Assembly: GCF_023618015.1 (NCBI RefSeq)
Contig: NZ_JAJKBJ010000004.1
Location: 124,001-188,000 of the forward strand
DNA from: Legionella maioricensis
GTDB lineage: Bacteria; Pseudomonadota; Gammaproteobacteria; Legionellales; Legionellaceae
Length of the DNA: 64,000 bases
Direction of reading: 5' to 3'
Position 1 is the stretch's first letter. Each line of letters opens with the position of its first letter. Below the pieces are notes generated by a model. The model was not told where the DNA came from and did no database searches. It worked only from the letters and a program-made list of their open reading frames with translations. Of the stretch, positions 46,250 to 54,870 are shown piece by piece. The position numbers and the translations under genes were made by a program.

Positions 46250-46795
46250 TTACTTGCTTATGCTATTACTGAATATTGCTGCCTGCACCATATCAACTTC
46301 TTTGTTTTCCCAAAGAAAATGCTTGGGACGAACCGCTTCAATATGCATTCCGGATCGTTTCATCAAGCGCAGCATCGGTTCATTGACAGACATGGTACCA
46401 GCGGTGAGCTTACGGATCCCTTGATTTTTTAACATCTCCGTCATTACCCCTATCCAGGCAATAGATGCAAATCCCCTGCCCCAAGCTTGTTTCTCCCCAA
46501 TCATAACTGACATATCAGCAATCTGATTGTGAGGATCTATTGAAACACCAATGTTACCAATATGACCTAAATCGTCAATTAAGGTTTCTATGGCAAGAAA
46601 ATGACCACTTCCCTGTTGCATGGAATTAAAATATTGCTCACAACTTGCCATCGTATGGCTATAATGGCGTTGTTCGGAAAACTGAACCACTTCAGGATCA
46701 TTGAGCCAGGAAATATATCGAGAGGTCAGGTGCTGGCGTTGAAAAGGTACCACACGAATACCTTCAATATTTAAAACAGGAAACTGATTCACCAA
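46250..46795 (-). CDS. GNAT family N-acetyltransferase (RimJ/PseH-like)
   Basis: 181 aa. YISWLNDPEVVQFSEQRHYS and VMIGEKQAWGRGFASIAWIG, then KLTAGTMSVNEPMLRLMKRS, are the pattern of the RimJ/RimL and sugar-amine acetyltransferases. The frame begins at a TTG (46795) with a GTG (46792) as the next codon; AAGGA lies six or nine nt upstream, so either may be used. It is a paralogue of the GNAT at 61031-61558, sharing WLNDPEV and MIGEKxAxGxG. A role in sugar N-acetylation is inferred from context. Confidence 0.78.
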   Translation of the reverse strand: MVNQFPVLNIEGIRVVPFQRQHLTSRYISWLNDPEVVQFSEQRHYSHTMASCEQYFNSMQQGSGHFLAIETLIDDLGHIGNIGVSIDPHNQIADMSVMIGEKQAWGRGFASIAWIGVMTEMLKNQGIRKLTAGTMSVNEPMLRLMKRSGMHIEAVRPKHFLWENKEVDMVQAAIFSNSISK

Positions 46796-46876
46796 AAACT
46801 ATCCTTATCTAATTACTGGAATGCCAACCGAGCTTGGCATTTTATCATTTAATTTCAGATTTTGTTAATTATCCGC

Positions 46877-48082
46877 CTAGATGTTTTGAAACATAACTTT
46901 CCGAATAATCAGCCTTTCAGTGGACTCTAACTTCAGTAACTTATCTATTAGTTCAATCTCATTAATAATAATATTATTAATGCCTGTCTTAATTTCAAAA
47001 TTAAAACTTTTGTACTTTAAAGTCACTGGAGCAGCGGTAGCAGGCTCTATTTCCAGATGAACAGACTTTATATTAGAAAGTTCAGTATAAAGAGCAAAAT
47101 GAGTTGCATCAGTTAATATACCCAGAAGTTTATCCTTGTAGTTAAGGTAATTATAATGGTCAAAGCCCTGATAAAAATAAGGGAGATTTTCAGCGATGCT
47201 TGCATCTAAAATGGTCTTGGGCTCCAAAGTCAGACGAGTTCCTATTTTTCGAGCAGGGACACCGGCATAAATGCTGTAAGGTTCTGTCGTGCGAGTAACA
47301 ATTGCTCCGGCACCAATCACACATCCTCTTCTAATACGAACCCCAGGCATCAAACAGACATTCATCCCCACCCAACAATCATCTTCTATATAACATTCGC
47401 CCATGAGTCCATCATACATTTGATCCTGTAGATTCATTAAAAGATGCGGCGATTTGTTAAAAACATGGACGCCAGATGAAGCATAGAAATTAGGAGCAAT
47501 TATGACGTCTTCACCAATAGTAATCTCACCAGATAATCGCCCAAAATCCTGGATGCGAGAGCGTTTTCCAATTTTTATCCCGGATTTTTCAGGAGCAAGT
47601 CTGCAATTGTTATGAACACCAACCCCGTCTGCTAAACGCAGTTTACTGGTACCAATATCCAGTTTGACATAATCACCGAGGCAAATATTTTTTCCGTAGT
47701 AAAAATTATTTTTATCATGGCAATTAATAACTACCGTTTTACCACGCGCTAACTTAGGGAATCGTAAAGAATTAAACAGGTAATTTGAAAGCGTATTATA
47801 GCGAATGAAGCGGTAGCCCCTAAGCGTTCTAATGTAGCGAAGAATCTCACGAAGCTGTAAGACCTTGGCCGATTTAAGTATTTGTCTAACATATGAATCT
47901 GCAAGACTTGTCTGCATGATGACTTGAATGGTATCGATAAATTCTTTTTTGGACGGATAATGTTTATCTTTTAAAGAGAGTAATGAATCAAGGGCTGAAT
48001 CAGACAAACCTGCACAGCGAAGTTCATCAAACGCACCTTGACCTAATCGATAACCTCGGGCTCGCTGAATAATCTTGAACAC
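46877..48082 (-). CDS. Left-handed beta-helix acyltransferase with extra N- and C-terminal regions
   Basis: 401 aa. The central part (about 120-285) is a hexapeptide-repeat beta-helix: IRRGCVIGAGAIVTRTTEPY, SIYAGVPARKIGTR and GEITIGEDVIIAPNFY. It is flanked by about 115 helical N-terminal residues and about 120 C-terminal residues of unknown fold. The start is GTG with AGGA eight nt upstream. Such enzymes O- or N-acetylate sugars with acetyl-CoA. The flanking parts make it much longer than the usual 180-220 aa sugar acetyltransferases. Confidence 0.78.
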   Translation of the reverse strand: MFKIIQRARGYRLGQGAFDELRCAGLSDSALDSLLSLKDKHYPSKKEFIDTIQVIMQTSLADSYVRQILKSAKVLQLREILRYIRTLRGYRFIRYNTLSNYLFNSLRFPKLARGKTVVINCHDKNNFYYGKNICLGDYVKLDIGTSKLRLADGVGVHNNCRLAPEKSGIKIGKRSRIQDFGRLSGEITIGEDVIIAPNFYASSGVHVFNKSPHLLMNLQDQMYDGLMGECYIEDDCWVGMNVCLMPGVRIRRGCVIGAGAIVTRTTEPYSIYAGVPARKIGTRLTLEPKTILDASIAENLPYFYQGFDHYNYLNYKDKLLGILTDATHFALYTELSNIKSVHLEIEPATAAPVTLKYKSFNFEIKTGINNIIINEIELIDKLLKLESTERLIIRKVMFQNI

Positions 48083-48159
48083 TCTATCATCCTCACTATT
48101 TAATGGTATCTTACAACCCAGTAGCCATCAGGCTAAGACCATTTAGGTCGTTGTCCTAA

Positions 48160-49611
48160 TCAATATCCCCTGATTACTGTTTCCATAGCAACTGTCTGAT
48201 GTCTGGCCTCTTTGCCATAAACAGCAGTACGTAACAGCTCTTGTGAATCTACTGGTTTATAATCCCATGACGCGACAATCTGTTCAGCCAGTTGCTTTGT
48301 TGCTTTATCATCCTTTAAAAGAACTTCAACTAATGAAATAAGTTCTGGAAGTGTATGAACTACCGGAAGATCGGGAGCAAAATCCAGTGTACCATTTTCT
48401 AAAAACCGAAGATGAGTTTCTCTTCGCGCTAATATGCCGGTCTCATCAGAAAAATTGGCAATAACTCCGCAACCCAAATAAGCTGCATCCAAACCAAGAG
48501 AAGTGGTATGAGACATAATTAAAACATCGGCTTGTACGAGATTCTGAATGTACTCCAATAACTGAGTCGAGATCAATCCACCTGAAAAAGCATATAAACC
48601 TGCGCATGCCTCTTCGGGCCATTGCAATTGAATTAGCTCCTCATTTCCATAGCGCTTAACGATTTCAGCCCGCTCGTCTGCCTCCATTGCATAGGGACGA
48701 TACACCAGTTTCGTATTACCCAATAGTTTTTTTTGATTCGCGGCGATAAGGGCATCAATTGCTTGAAACTCACTTTCCCGAGGAAAATAAGCCCGTGAAA
48801 CTCCTGCATAAAGAACCACTCTTTTTTTATCTTTATCAAATGAGCGATTTAATTCAGGATGATTTGCTCTTATTTTATCCACAGTCCGATACCACATGGA
48901 ACCCAAGTGAACAATAGAAGAATCTTTGAGATGGTGGTAATTGCGAGCACACTGTTCTTCAAAACGACCTTGAACACACACCGCATCATAATCACACAGT
49001 AAATATCCATTAACCCATAATTGATCGGTTGTATAAGGAACCAGAACGGTACGAAACCCTAAATGACGAGCATACCAGGATAACATGCGATCCTGATCGC
49101 CCCAGGAAGAAGCTTGTACAAGAGTAATATGCTCATATTGCTGAATAAGCTGTTCAAACGATTGAGAACGAAATAGAGTTTTGCCTATTAACTTATCTAA
49201 AGCACGCCAGGCACCTCGCCATAAACCGATAATACTTGCGGCTTCTTTTATCAAACGCCTTAATAATGGATCCCTACTGTCCTGACCATCGTTACCAAAC
49301 TGTTTTGAAACCATTGACCAATAATATTGTAATCCGCGCCGTCTGTATTTTCGATAGTAGGCAACAGTTCGTGTGAGTTCAGAAAGAGTATACAAGGTTC
49401 GTGCGGGTTGTCTTACAGGTTCCAATGGATTGATTTGATGAAAACCGACCCCGGCTGCACTGTATTCACTCTGAAAAGATTTATCTTCGGCAAAAGGAGT
49501 CGCAGCAACAATATCGGCATTGCCTTTAAGAGCCTGGAGTACATAATCATTCAGTAATACACGAGCGACACGGATATTGGGAACTGAAAGAATAATTAAG
49601 CGTTTATTCAT
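48160..49611 (-). CDS. Putative surface carbohydrate biosynthesis protein, GT-B-like
   Basis: 483 aa, no signal peptide or clear membrane segments. The second half has VVLYAGVSRAYFPRESE and VQADVLIMSHTTSLGLDAAY then LGCGVIANFSDETG, which look like the nucleotide-binding half of GT-B transferases of the surface-polysaccharide type. No well-known family is recognised. Its place between the beta-helix acyltransferase and the oxygenase supports a role in polysaccharide assembly or modification. Confidence 0.5.
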   Translation of the reverse strand: MNKRLIILSVPNIRVARVLLNDYVLQALKGNADIVAATPFAEDKSFQSEYSAAGVGFHQINPLEPVRQPARTLYTLSELTRTVAYYRKYRRRGLQYYWSMVSKQFGNDGQDSRDPLLRRLIKEAASIIGLWRGAWRALDKLIGKTLFRSQSFEQLIQQYEHITLVQASSWGDQDRMLSWYARHLGFRTVLVPYTTDQLWVNGYLLCDYDAVCVQGRFEEQCARNYHHLKDSSIVHLGSMWYRTVDKIRANHPELNRSFDKDKKRVVLYAGVSRAYFPRESEFQAIDALIAANQKKLLGNTKLVYRPYAMEADERAEIVKRYGNEELIQLQWPEEACAGLYAFSGGLISTQLLEYIQNLVQADVLIMSHTTSLGLDAAYLGCGVIANFSDETGILARRETHLRFLENGTLDFAPDLPVVHTLPELISLVEVLLKDDKATKQLAEQIVASWDYKPVDSQELLRTAVYGKEARHQTVAMETVIRGY

Positions 49612-49621
49612 TGTTTGATGA

Positions 49622-50575
49622 TTAACCTCTCATAGCCAATAATGCTTTATCAGCAGGTACTTTTGCTAATAATACATCAGCCGCCTGTATGGGGCCTGCA
49701 GTTGGATAGATTTCAAATTGTAACATATCCCTGTAAGTACCTAATTTCGGTACGCTTGCAGCATGCAAGCACTCTTGCGTATTGCAAATACAAACATCAC
49801 CAAGATTGCCTTCGAAAAAACTCAATGTAGAGGGATTAAGTAGCCGTTGCCGCATTGATTTGGTCAACTTTTCACGGTGGAAGTACCCTAATCGACGAAT
49901 AATATTTTTGGATGTAGTTTTATCATGAAATCGAAGTGCTCCAGTCTCTCTCGTCACACCATCTGAAAGTAAAACAAAAACACGAAGCCCCATGACAGGA
50001 CAATTATCATGATGGAAGGTATTGGAAAATTTATCATCTTTTTCAGTATCAATGTTCGGCACATGATGATTACGCCAGACTCTTACACTTTCCACTCGGA
50101 AAGCACATTTATAGTAAGAGGTAATAATGGCGCAAATCTCATCTCTTAAAAGCATTTCAAGCGCAGGAACATTTTTTAAAGGGTCAAGCAAAAATTGAGT
50201 GGCTCCATTAGGCGAACTAATGGATAGTTCAGGATTCTCCATTTTTTGTGCCACATCCTGTTGGAGCTTCAGAAGAGTCTCTCTATCAAAATAAGCTGGA
50301 AGTGTATAATATCCATCATGCTGTAATAACTGAGCAGAAAGTAAGGCGGATTGCTGCGCCGAAATTTGCTCGCCCTGCAATAAAAAATCATTCTGCAAAC
50401 GCTTTAAATTTCTTTTTTCACCAAAATTATTCCGCAAGCCCGCACTATTGGCATACCAGAGTTTGATTGGCGTCGAAACAATACCCTGCCCATATACTCT
50501 CAATCGATTATATACTCCGCGAATAACTCTTAAAGGTGTTAAACGTTTTTTTTTCATTTGAGCCAAAGGTACCAT
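49622..50575 (-). CDS. Phytanoyl-CoA dioxygenase (PhyH)-like Fe(II)/2-oxoglutarate oxygenase
   Basis: 317 aa. The iron-binding facial triad is visible as HHD in SNTFHHDNCPVMGLRVFVLL (His-x-Asp) and a distal His in CNTQECLHAASVP. The following YRDMLQF arginine would bind 2-oxoglutarate. Other support: ETGALRFHDKTT and FEGNLGDVCIC. GGAG lies seven nt before the ATG. Such enzymes hydroxylate small molecules. In an O-antigen locus the target could be a sugar or a lipid-linked intermediate; this is inference. Confidence 0.72.
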   Translation of the reverse strand: MVPLAQMKKKRLTPLRVIRGVYNRLRVYGQGIVSTPIKLWYANSAGLRNNFGEKRNLKRLQNDFLLQGEQISAQQSALLSAQLLQHDGYYTLPAYFDRETLLKLQQDVAQKMENPELSISSPNGATQFLLDPLKNVPALEMLLRDEICAIITSYYKCAFRVESVRVWRNHHVPNIDTEKDDKFSNTFHHDNCPVMGLRVFVLLSDGVTRETGALRFHDKTTSKNIIRRLGYFHREKLTKSMRQRLLNPSTLSFFEGNLGDVCICNTQECLHAASVPKLGTYRDMLQFEIYPTAGPIQAADVLLAKVPADKALLAMRG

Positions 50576-50578
50576 AAG

Positions 50579-51913
50579 TCAACTCCTGCTAAGACTAATA
50601 CGAAACGTGCGTTGTATTGTGCCAATAATAAAGTCTTTAACCAATAGAACATCCTTCCATCGAATGATGAGTTCGGAACTCGAAAGCCCCGCTATCTTGA
50701 TAAACACAATAATCTGTACCATAGAGGTAACCAGCAAAGTAAACAATAATGCAACCGCCCCGCCTATAATTCCCCATTTGGGAACTAAAACTAAAGAGGC
50801 AAACACTTGCAAGATAAGAGGTACAATAGCCACTTTAGCTACCAAATCGGCGCGTCCAACCCCCTGAAAAAACATCATCAGCACGGAAGCGCAGGCTGCG
50901 ACAATCAATCCGGGAAGAATAATATAAAAAGGAATAAGTACAGGTTCATAAGCAATTCCATATAAAATCAATACAGCAGGCCGCATCATTAGAGCAAAAC
51001 ATCCCCCCCCCAACACCAGGATAACCACTGCGATGCGAAAGGCTCGAGCAGCCTGTTCTGCGGCTTGTTGCTTCTCATTTTGTTTGGAAAGACTGGGCAA
51101 TAAAAAAGTGCTCATGGCGTCAGTCACTTTATTGATGAGTTGCCCCAGTTGTTGTGCAATTGAGAAAAATGCAACCTGAGCGGGATGGCAGAATGCAATC
51201 ACAATAGCTTGGCTCACGTAGACATTCAAATGAGAAATTAAACTCCCCACATATAATTTGCCGCCATATTGCAGAAGATCTCTCAATAAATTGGCATTAA
51301 ACAAAGGACCTGTTCGTGGTACATAACCCAAGCGAAAGACACCAATACTCAAGGCACAAAGAAGTCCTATCGTAGAACCCACCACCACACCAAATAATCC
51401 AAGGTTAAAAATAACTAATGACGTGATAATAATCGCAGAGCTGACCAGAGCCCGGGTCACGACCATTATATTCAGAGAGCTGACATTTTCTTTATGAATA
51501 TGAAGGTAAGTGTAATTAAGATATAAAAAATTGATGGGTATCTGCATCAACATGATGTAGATGAGCACACCAATATTCTGCGTATTAGCACCAAAAACAG
51601 CTTCTTTAAAAGCATCGAACCAAATTAAAATGGGTAATAAGATGAGAGCACTGGTACCCAATGCAATGGCATTGAGCGTGAAGATCACATCTCCCAATGC
51701 ATACATACCCTTTCCCAGGTAAAAAACTGCCGCGGCGTCTGCCTTGATGCGGGCCAACAATTCAGCATAAGATGGAATTAAGGCAAGGATTATCCATACT
51801 CCAGCCAGATATGGCCCTAACATATGAGCAACAATAAGGCTTGTGACCATATTAGAACCGAACAACAATACTTCTCGAGTAAACACTGCAAGTGATCGTG
51901 ATGAAAGACTCAT
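50579..51913 (-). CDS. wzx: Polysaccharide repeat-unit flippase Wzx (MOP superfamily)
   Basis: 444 aa, about 12-14 hydrophobic helices spread over the whole length. The start AVFTREVLLFGSNMVTSLIV then AHMLGPYLAGVWIILALIPS is typical of oligosaccharide flippases. It moves undecaprenyl-linked repeat units to the periplasm for the Wzy polymerase at 32309-33763. It lies between the PhyH-like oxygenase and a GT-B-like gene, in the same direction. Confidence 0.85.
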   Translation of the reverse strand: MSLSSRSLAVFTREVLLFGSNMVTSLIVAHMLGPYLAGVWIILALIPSYAELLARIKADAAAVFYLGKGMYALGDVIFTLNAIALGTSALILLPILIWFDAFKEAVFGANTQNIGVLIYIMLMQIPINFLYLNYTYLHIHKENVSSLNIMVVTRALVSSAIIITSLVIFNLGLFGVVVGSTIGLLCALSIGVFRLGYVPRTGPLFNANLLRDLLQYGGKLYVGSLISHLNVYVSQAIVIAFCHPAQVAFFSIAQQLGQLINKVTDAMSTFLLPSLSKQNEKQQAAEQAARAFRIAVVILVLGGGCFALMMRPAVLILYGIAYEPVLIPFYIILPGLIVAACASVLMMFFQGVGRADLVAKVAIVPLILQVFASLVLVPKWGIIGGAVALLFTLLVTSMVQIIVFIKIAGLSSSELIIRWKDVLLVKDFIIGTIQRTFRISLSRS

Positions 51914-51929
51914 CGAAAACCATTCCTTT

Positions 51930-53099
51930 TCATCTTATTTCTTCGAACGGGAAAGACTCTGACATACTATACTCTTTATCTATTTTTTTTGTAGCACTTT
52001 GCAAAAAAGTAAGAATGCCGGCAGTAATGTCAGAAAGGCTGTTTGCCTCATTTTTAGTACTATTAATACTGGGATTACTGAGTAGTCCACGAAGATGAGT
52101 ATCAATTTCATTCCGCTGAGTAGCGCATAAAATATTATGTCTAACAGCTAAAGGAAGCCAATCTTTTTCCATTTCGCGAGGAAGAATTGATAATACGCTC
52201 ACGCCAAGAGCATAGGCTTCAGATAATAGCATTGAACTCATTCCTACCACTAAATCAGCAGCATAAATTAGTTCAAGGGGATCTCCTCCTTGACTTACCA
52301 GGTTAAACTCATGGGTATAATCAGATAAATCACTTAAAGTTTCTTTAGGGTGACGACGCAAAACAAGATAAGGTTTTTTAACGCCCTGATCAATTAATCG
52401 TTCAAGACTATCTAAAAGCTCTTCAACAACGATTTCAGTGCGGCCAACCGCACTGCCCCGGCCTATTAAAGTATATTCATTTGAAAATTGATATTGCTCT
52501 GCATTTAACCCCGTTGATAACTCAGAGGCAAAAACGATAATCGTTTGATCTGCCCAAGCATCAGGAAATAATTTTTCCCGAATCACATCGCGACCTTGGC
52601 CATCCAGTCTCTTTTTCATTTTTATTAAATCATCGTAATGAGGATGACCTGCAACAAAAATGTTTTGTTTTAAAAATCCAAGAGACTCATATTCTTTAGC
52701 GGTATATTCATCTGGGACCATAAGCCAATCAGGAGCAAAAGCAAAGGGGTTATTAGTTCGTCCACGAAATCGATAGGCTGCATTGGCGTAAAAATCAACA
52801 ACGCCTATAGAAACACATTGCATTGCCTTCGCTGCAGAAATAAGTGCAAACGCGGGTGAATCAAGATTTTCCGATGTACCTACCAGCAGCAATTCAGGAG
52901 ATCTATCGTGCAGTAACTTCACTGCTTCTTCTCCATTGCTCACCGTCAGAGAAGAAATTCCTTTGTTTTGAAATAACTCTGTAGCCACCCCCGCGGATAA
53001 TAACAAAACTGAATGACCTTGATGAGTTAGAGCAAAAACAAGTGGTGTAATATAATTAACGGCACCAGGATCTTCGGCAAATAGAACAACATTTAACAT
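51930..53099 (-). CDS. GT-B-like protein of unknown function in the nonulosonate region
   Basis: 389 aa. A Rossmann-like N-terminus (VVLFAEDPGAVNYITPLVFA and HSVLLLSAGVATELF) is followed by a second nucleotide-fold half (LVVGMSSMLLSEAYALGVSV). The pattern recalls UDP-sugar epimerase or GT-B enzymes but matches no family I can name. It overlaps the Gfo/Idh stop by 7 bp. Possible roles are a sugar transferase or nucleotide-sugar processing. Confidence 0.5.
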   Translation of the reverse strand: MLNVVLFAEDPGAVNYITPLVFALTHQGHSVLLLSAGVATELFQNKGISSLTVSNGEEAVKLLHDRSPELLLVGTSENLDSPAFALISAAKAMQCVSIGVVDFYANAAYRFRGRTNNPFAFAPDWLMVPDEYTAKEYESLGFLKQNIFVAGHPHYDDLIKMKKRLDGQGRDVIREKLFPDAWADQTIIVFASELSTGLNAEQYQFSNEYTLIGRGSAVGRTEIVVEELLDSLERLIDQGVKKPYLVLRRHPKETLSDLSDYTHEFNLVSQGGDPLELIYAADLVVGMSSMLLSEAYALGVSVLSILPREMEKDWLPLAVRHNILCATQRNEIDTHLRGLLSNPSINSTKNEANSLSDITAGILTFLQSATKKIDKEYSMSESFPFEEIR

Positions 53100-54133
53100 A
53101 AAGCATCCATATATTCGTTTATACCAATAATTTGTCTTTGTCGGTGAGACTCGAGAACTGCCTCTACAATAGTAGCTGTCCGCAAAGCAGACTCTCCAGG
53201 ACTACAAAAAGCACTGCCGGTCTCAAGAGCGATAGCCAGATCATCATACATACGAAAGAGTGCATCTCCAACGGTGGAGGTCAGATAGGATGCTTTATCA
53301 AAAGGTAACTCGTATTCACCAGACATTCCTCGATTGGCTTCTCGTCCCCGATGAGCTAATGTAAGTCCTTCATTTAAAATGGCCAGATGACCATTCTCTC
53401 CCCAGACCTCAAGACCAACTTCTCGATAGTGAGTGAATAGGACAGGTTGTATTGGCACAACCAGGCCATTTGCCAGGTTCAACACAAAACCCAAATTGAT
53501 ATCACCTGCAATTGGGCTTCCATTAAAAGGAATATGTTTTCCCATAGGGGCTACTGACTCAACCTCCCCCAGTAACATTCTAATAAAATCAATTAGATGC
53601 ACACCATTATTTAATAAGCCATTCCCATAAATACCGTGGGCAATTTGGACCTCTCCTATTAATTCGCGAAGAGTTCCTGCTTTTAGCTGTTGAAACTGAG
53701 AATCAGCACGTCGCCAAAAATTTACTTGAACATGGATATTTCGTCTGGAACAGCTCTCTAAAAACTCCATACTCTCTTTCAGGGAACGGCCAAGTGGCTT
53801 TTCCACCAAAACAGCCCGAAGATTAGGTAAAGCATCAATAATTCCCATTCTTGATTCAGGTGGCGTTGCCAGCACGGCAACTTCAATTTCAGAGACCCGA
53901 TCGCCTAAGTCCTTTACCTGCGCAACTGCAGGAATATTCCAACCGTTTTGCGCATCATCCCGAGCCGCCTCTACAGGATCAACAACGGCCAACCATTCAA
54001 AATGAGGATTAGCGGCAAGAACTTGTGCGTGCGTTGCATAAGGATAATATTTTGCCATGACAGGATCATTGGCATAAGTACTGGACATTTTTCCAAAACC
54101 TATGACAACAGTGCGTAAAGGTTTTACATTCAT
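53093..54133 (-). CDS. Gfo/Idh/MocA family sugar dehydrogenase
   Basis: 346 aa from the ATG at 54133, which overlaps the upstream stop as ATGA; a longer frame to 54154 lies in the previous gene. The NAD-binding N-terminus is VVIGFGKMSSTY, with VLATPP and the conserved VEKPLGR (the lysine of the EKP motif). The C-terminal alpha/beta domain binds the sugar. It sits between a SpsF-type cytidylyltransferase and a GT-B-like gene, so it likely oxidises or reduces a precursor of a CMP-activated sugar. Confidence 0.83.
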   Translation of the reverse strand: MNVKPLRTVVIGFGKMSSTYANDPVMAKYYPYATHAQVLAANPHFEWLAVVDPVEAARDDAQNGWNIPAVAQVKDLGDRVSEIEVAVLATPPESRMGIIDALPNLRAVLVEKPLGRSLKESMEFLESCSRRNIHVQVNFWRRADSQFQQLKAGTLRELIGEVQIAHGIYGNGLLNNGVHLIDFIRMLLGEVESVAPMGKHIPFNGSPIAGDINLGFVLNLANGLVVPIQPVLFTHYREVGLEVWGENGHLAILNEGLTLAHRGREANRGMSGEYELPFDKASYLTSTVGDALFRMYDDLAIALETGSAFCSPGESALRTATIVEAVLESHRQRQIIGINEYMDALC

Positions 54134-54870
54134 CGTACAGCCTTCTCTACACAATGAGCATTAATTTCACGAAGTGCAGGGTCCTGTTTGAGCAAATTCA
54201 GAATCTCATGAATACCAAAAGAATCACCATATTGAGGTTCAAGTCGAGAGTATACAGCACGAATAAATTTCAGATCCTCTGGATAATCCAACTGTAATCG
54301 CAGATTCTCCGCTTTCCACATTTGAGGAGCAATTAAATGAATAATTTTATATTTATCCGGATTCTCGTAAAAATATAACGATACATGCTCGCGCACAGCA
54401 GCATCCCAAACCGTGGTAGCGACATCAGATAATGCCTTCAATTGAAACACCTGGACATCCGCCCCCTGAGGATAAGAGGCAACTCGAGCATTGGTGACTA
54501 CATCACAATCATTAGCAAAATAAGTTTCTATACCCAAATCGATCACCGTTGAATCAAGTAAAGGGCAATCCCCTGTTACTTCAACAACAACATCTGAGCC
54601 CATCATCTGATGAGCCCCAACGACACGCGCAAGAACATCTTCTTCACTGCCGCGAAATACAGGAACATTATTGGTTTGTGCCCAAGCCACTAACTCATCA
54701 TCTTTTGATGAGGTAGTTGTAGCTAGAACCACATCATCAAGAGCCTTACACTGTCGTAAACGGCGAATTAATCGGGTTAACGCAGGAACCCCGCCAATAT
54801 CGGTCAATACTTTTCCAGGCAGTCTGGAGGAACCCATTCTTGCTTCTATACTGGCGACAACCTTAGGCAT
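54130..54870 (-). CDS. SpsF-type cytidylyltransferase
   Basis: 246 aa. The nucleotide-binding start is ASIEARMGSSRLPGKVLTDI, followed by GSEEDVLARVVGAH and EVTGDCPLLDSTVIDLG, as in the SpsF/NeuA/KdsB fold. It would activate a 2-keto-3-deoxy sugar acid with CTP. A clear paralogue forms the first 235 residues of the fusion protein at 59007-61034, so the locus has two such domains. It overlaps the DegT stop by 8 bp and the Gfo/Idh start by 4 bp. Confidence 0.8.
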   Translation of the reverse strand: MPKVVASIEARMGSSRLPGKVLTDIGGVPALTRLIRRLRQCKALDDVVLATTTSSKDDELVAWAQTNNVPVFRGSEEDVLARVVGAHQMMGSDVVVEVTGDCPLLDSTVIDLGIETYFANDCDVVTNARVASYPQGADVQVFQLKALSDVATTVWDAAVREHVSLYFYENPDKYKIIHLIAPQMWKAENLRLQLDYPEDLKFIRAVYSRLEPQYGDSFGIHEILNLLKQDPALREINAHCVEKAVR

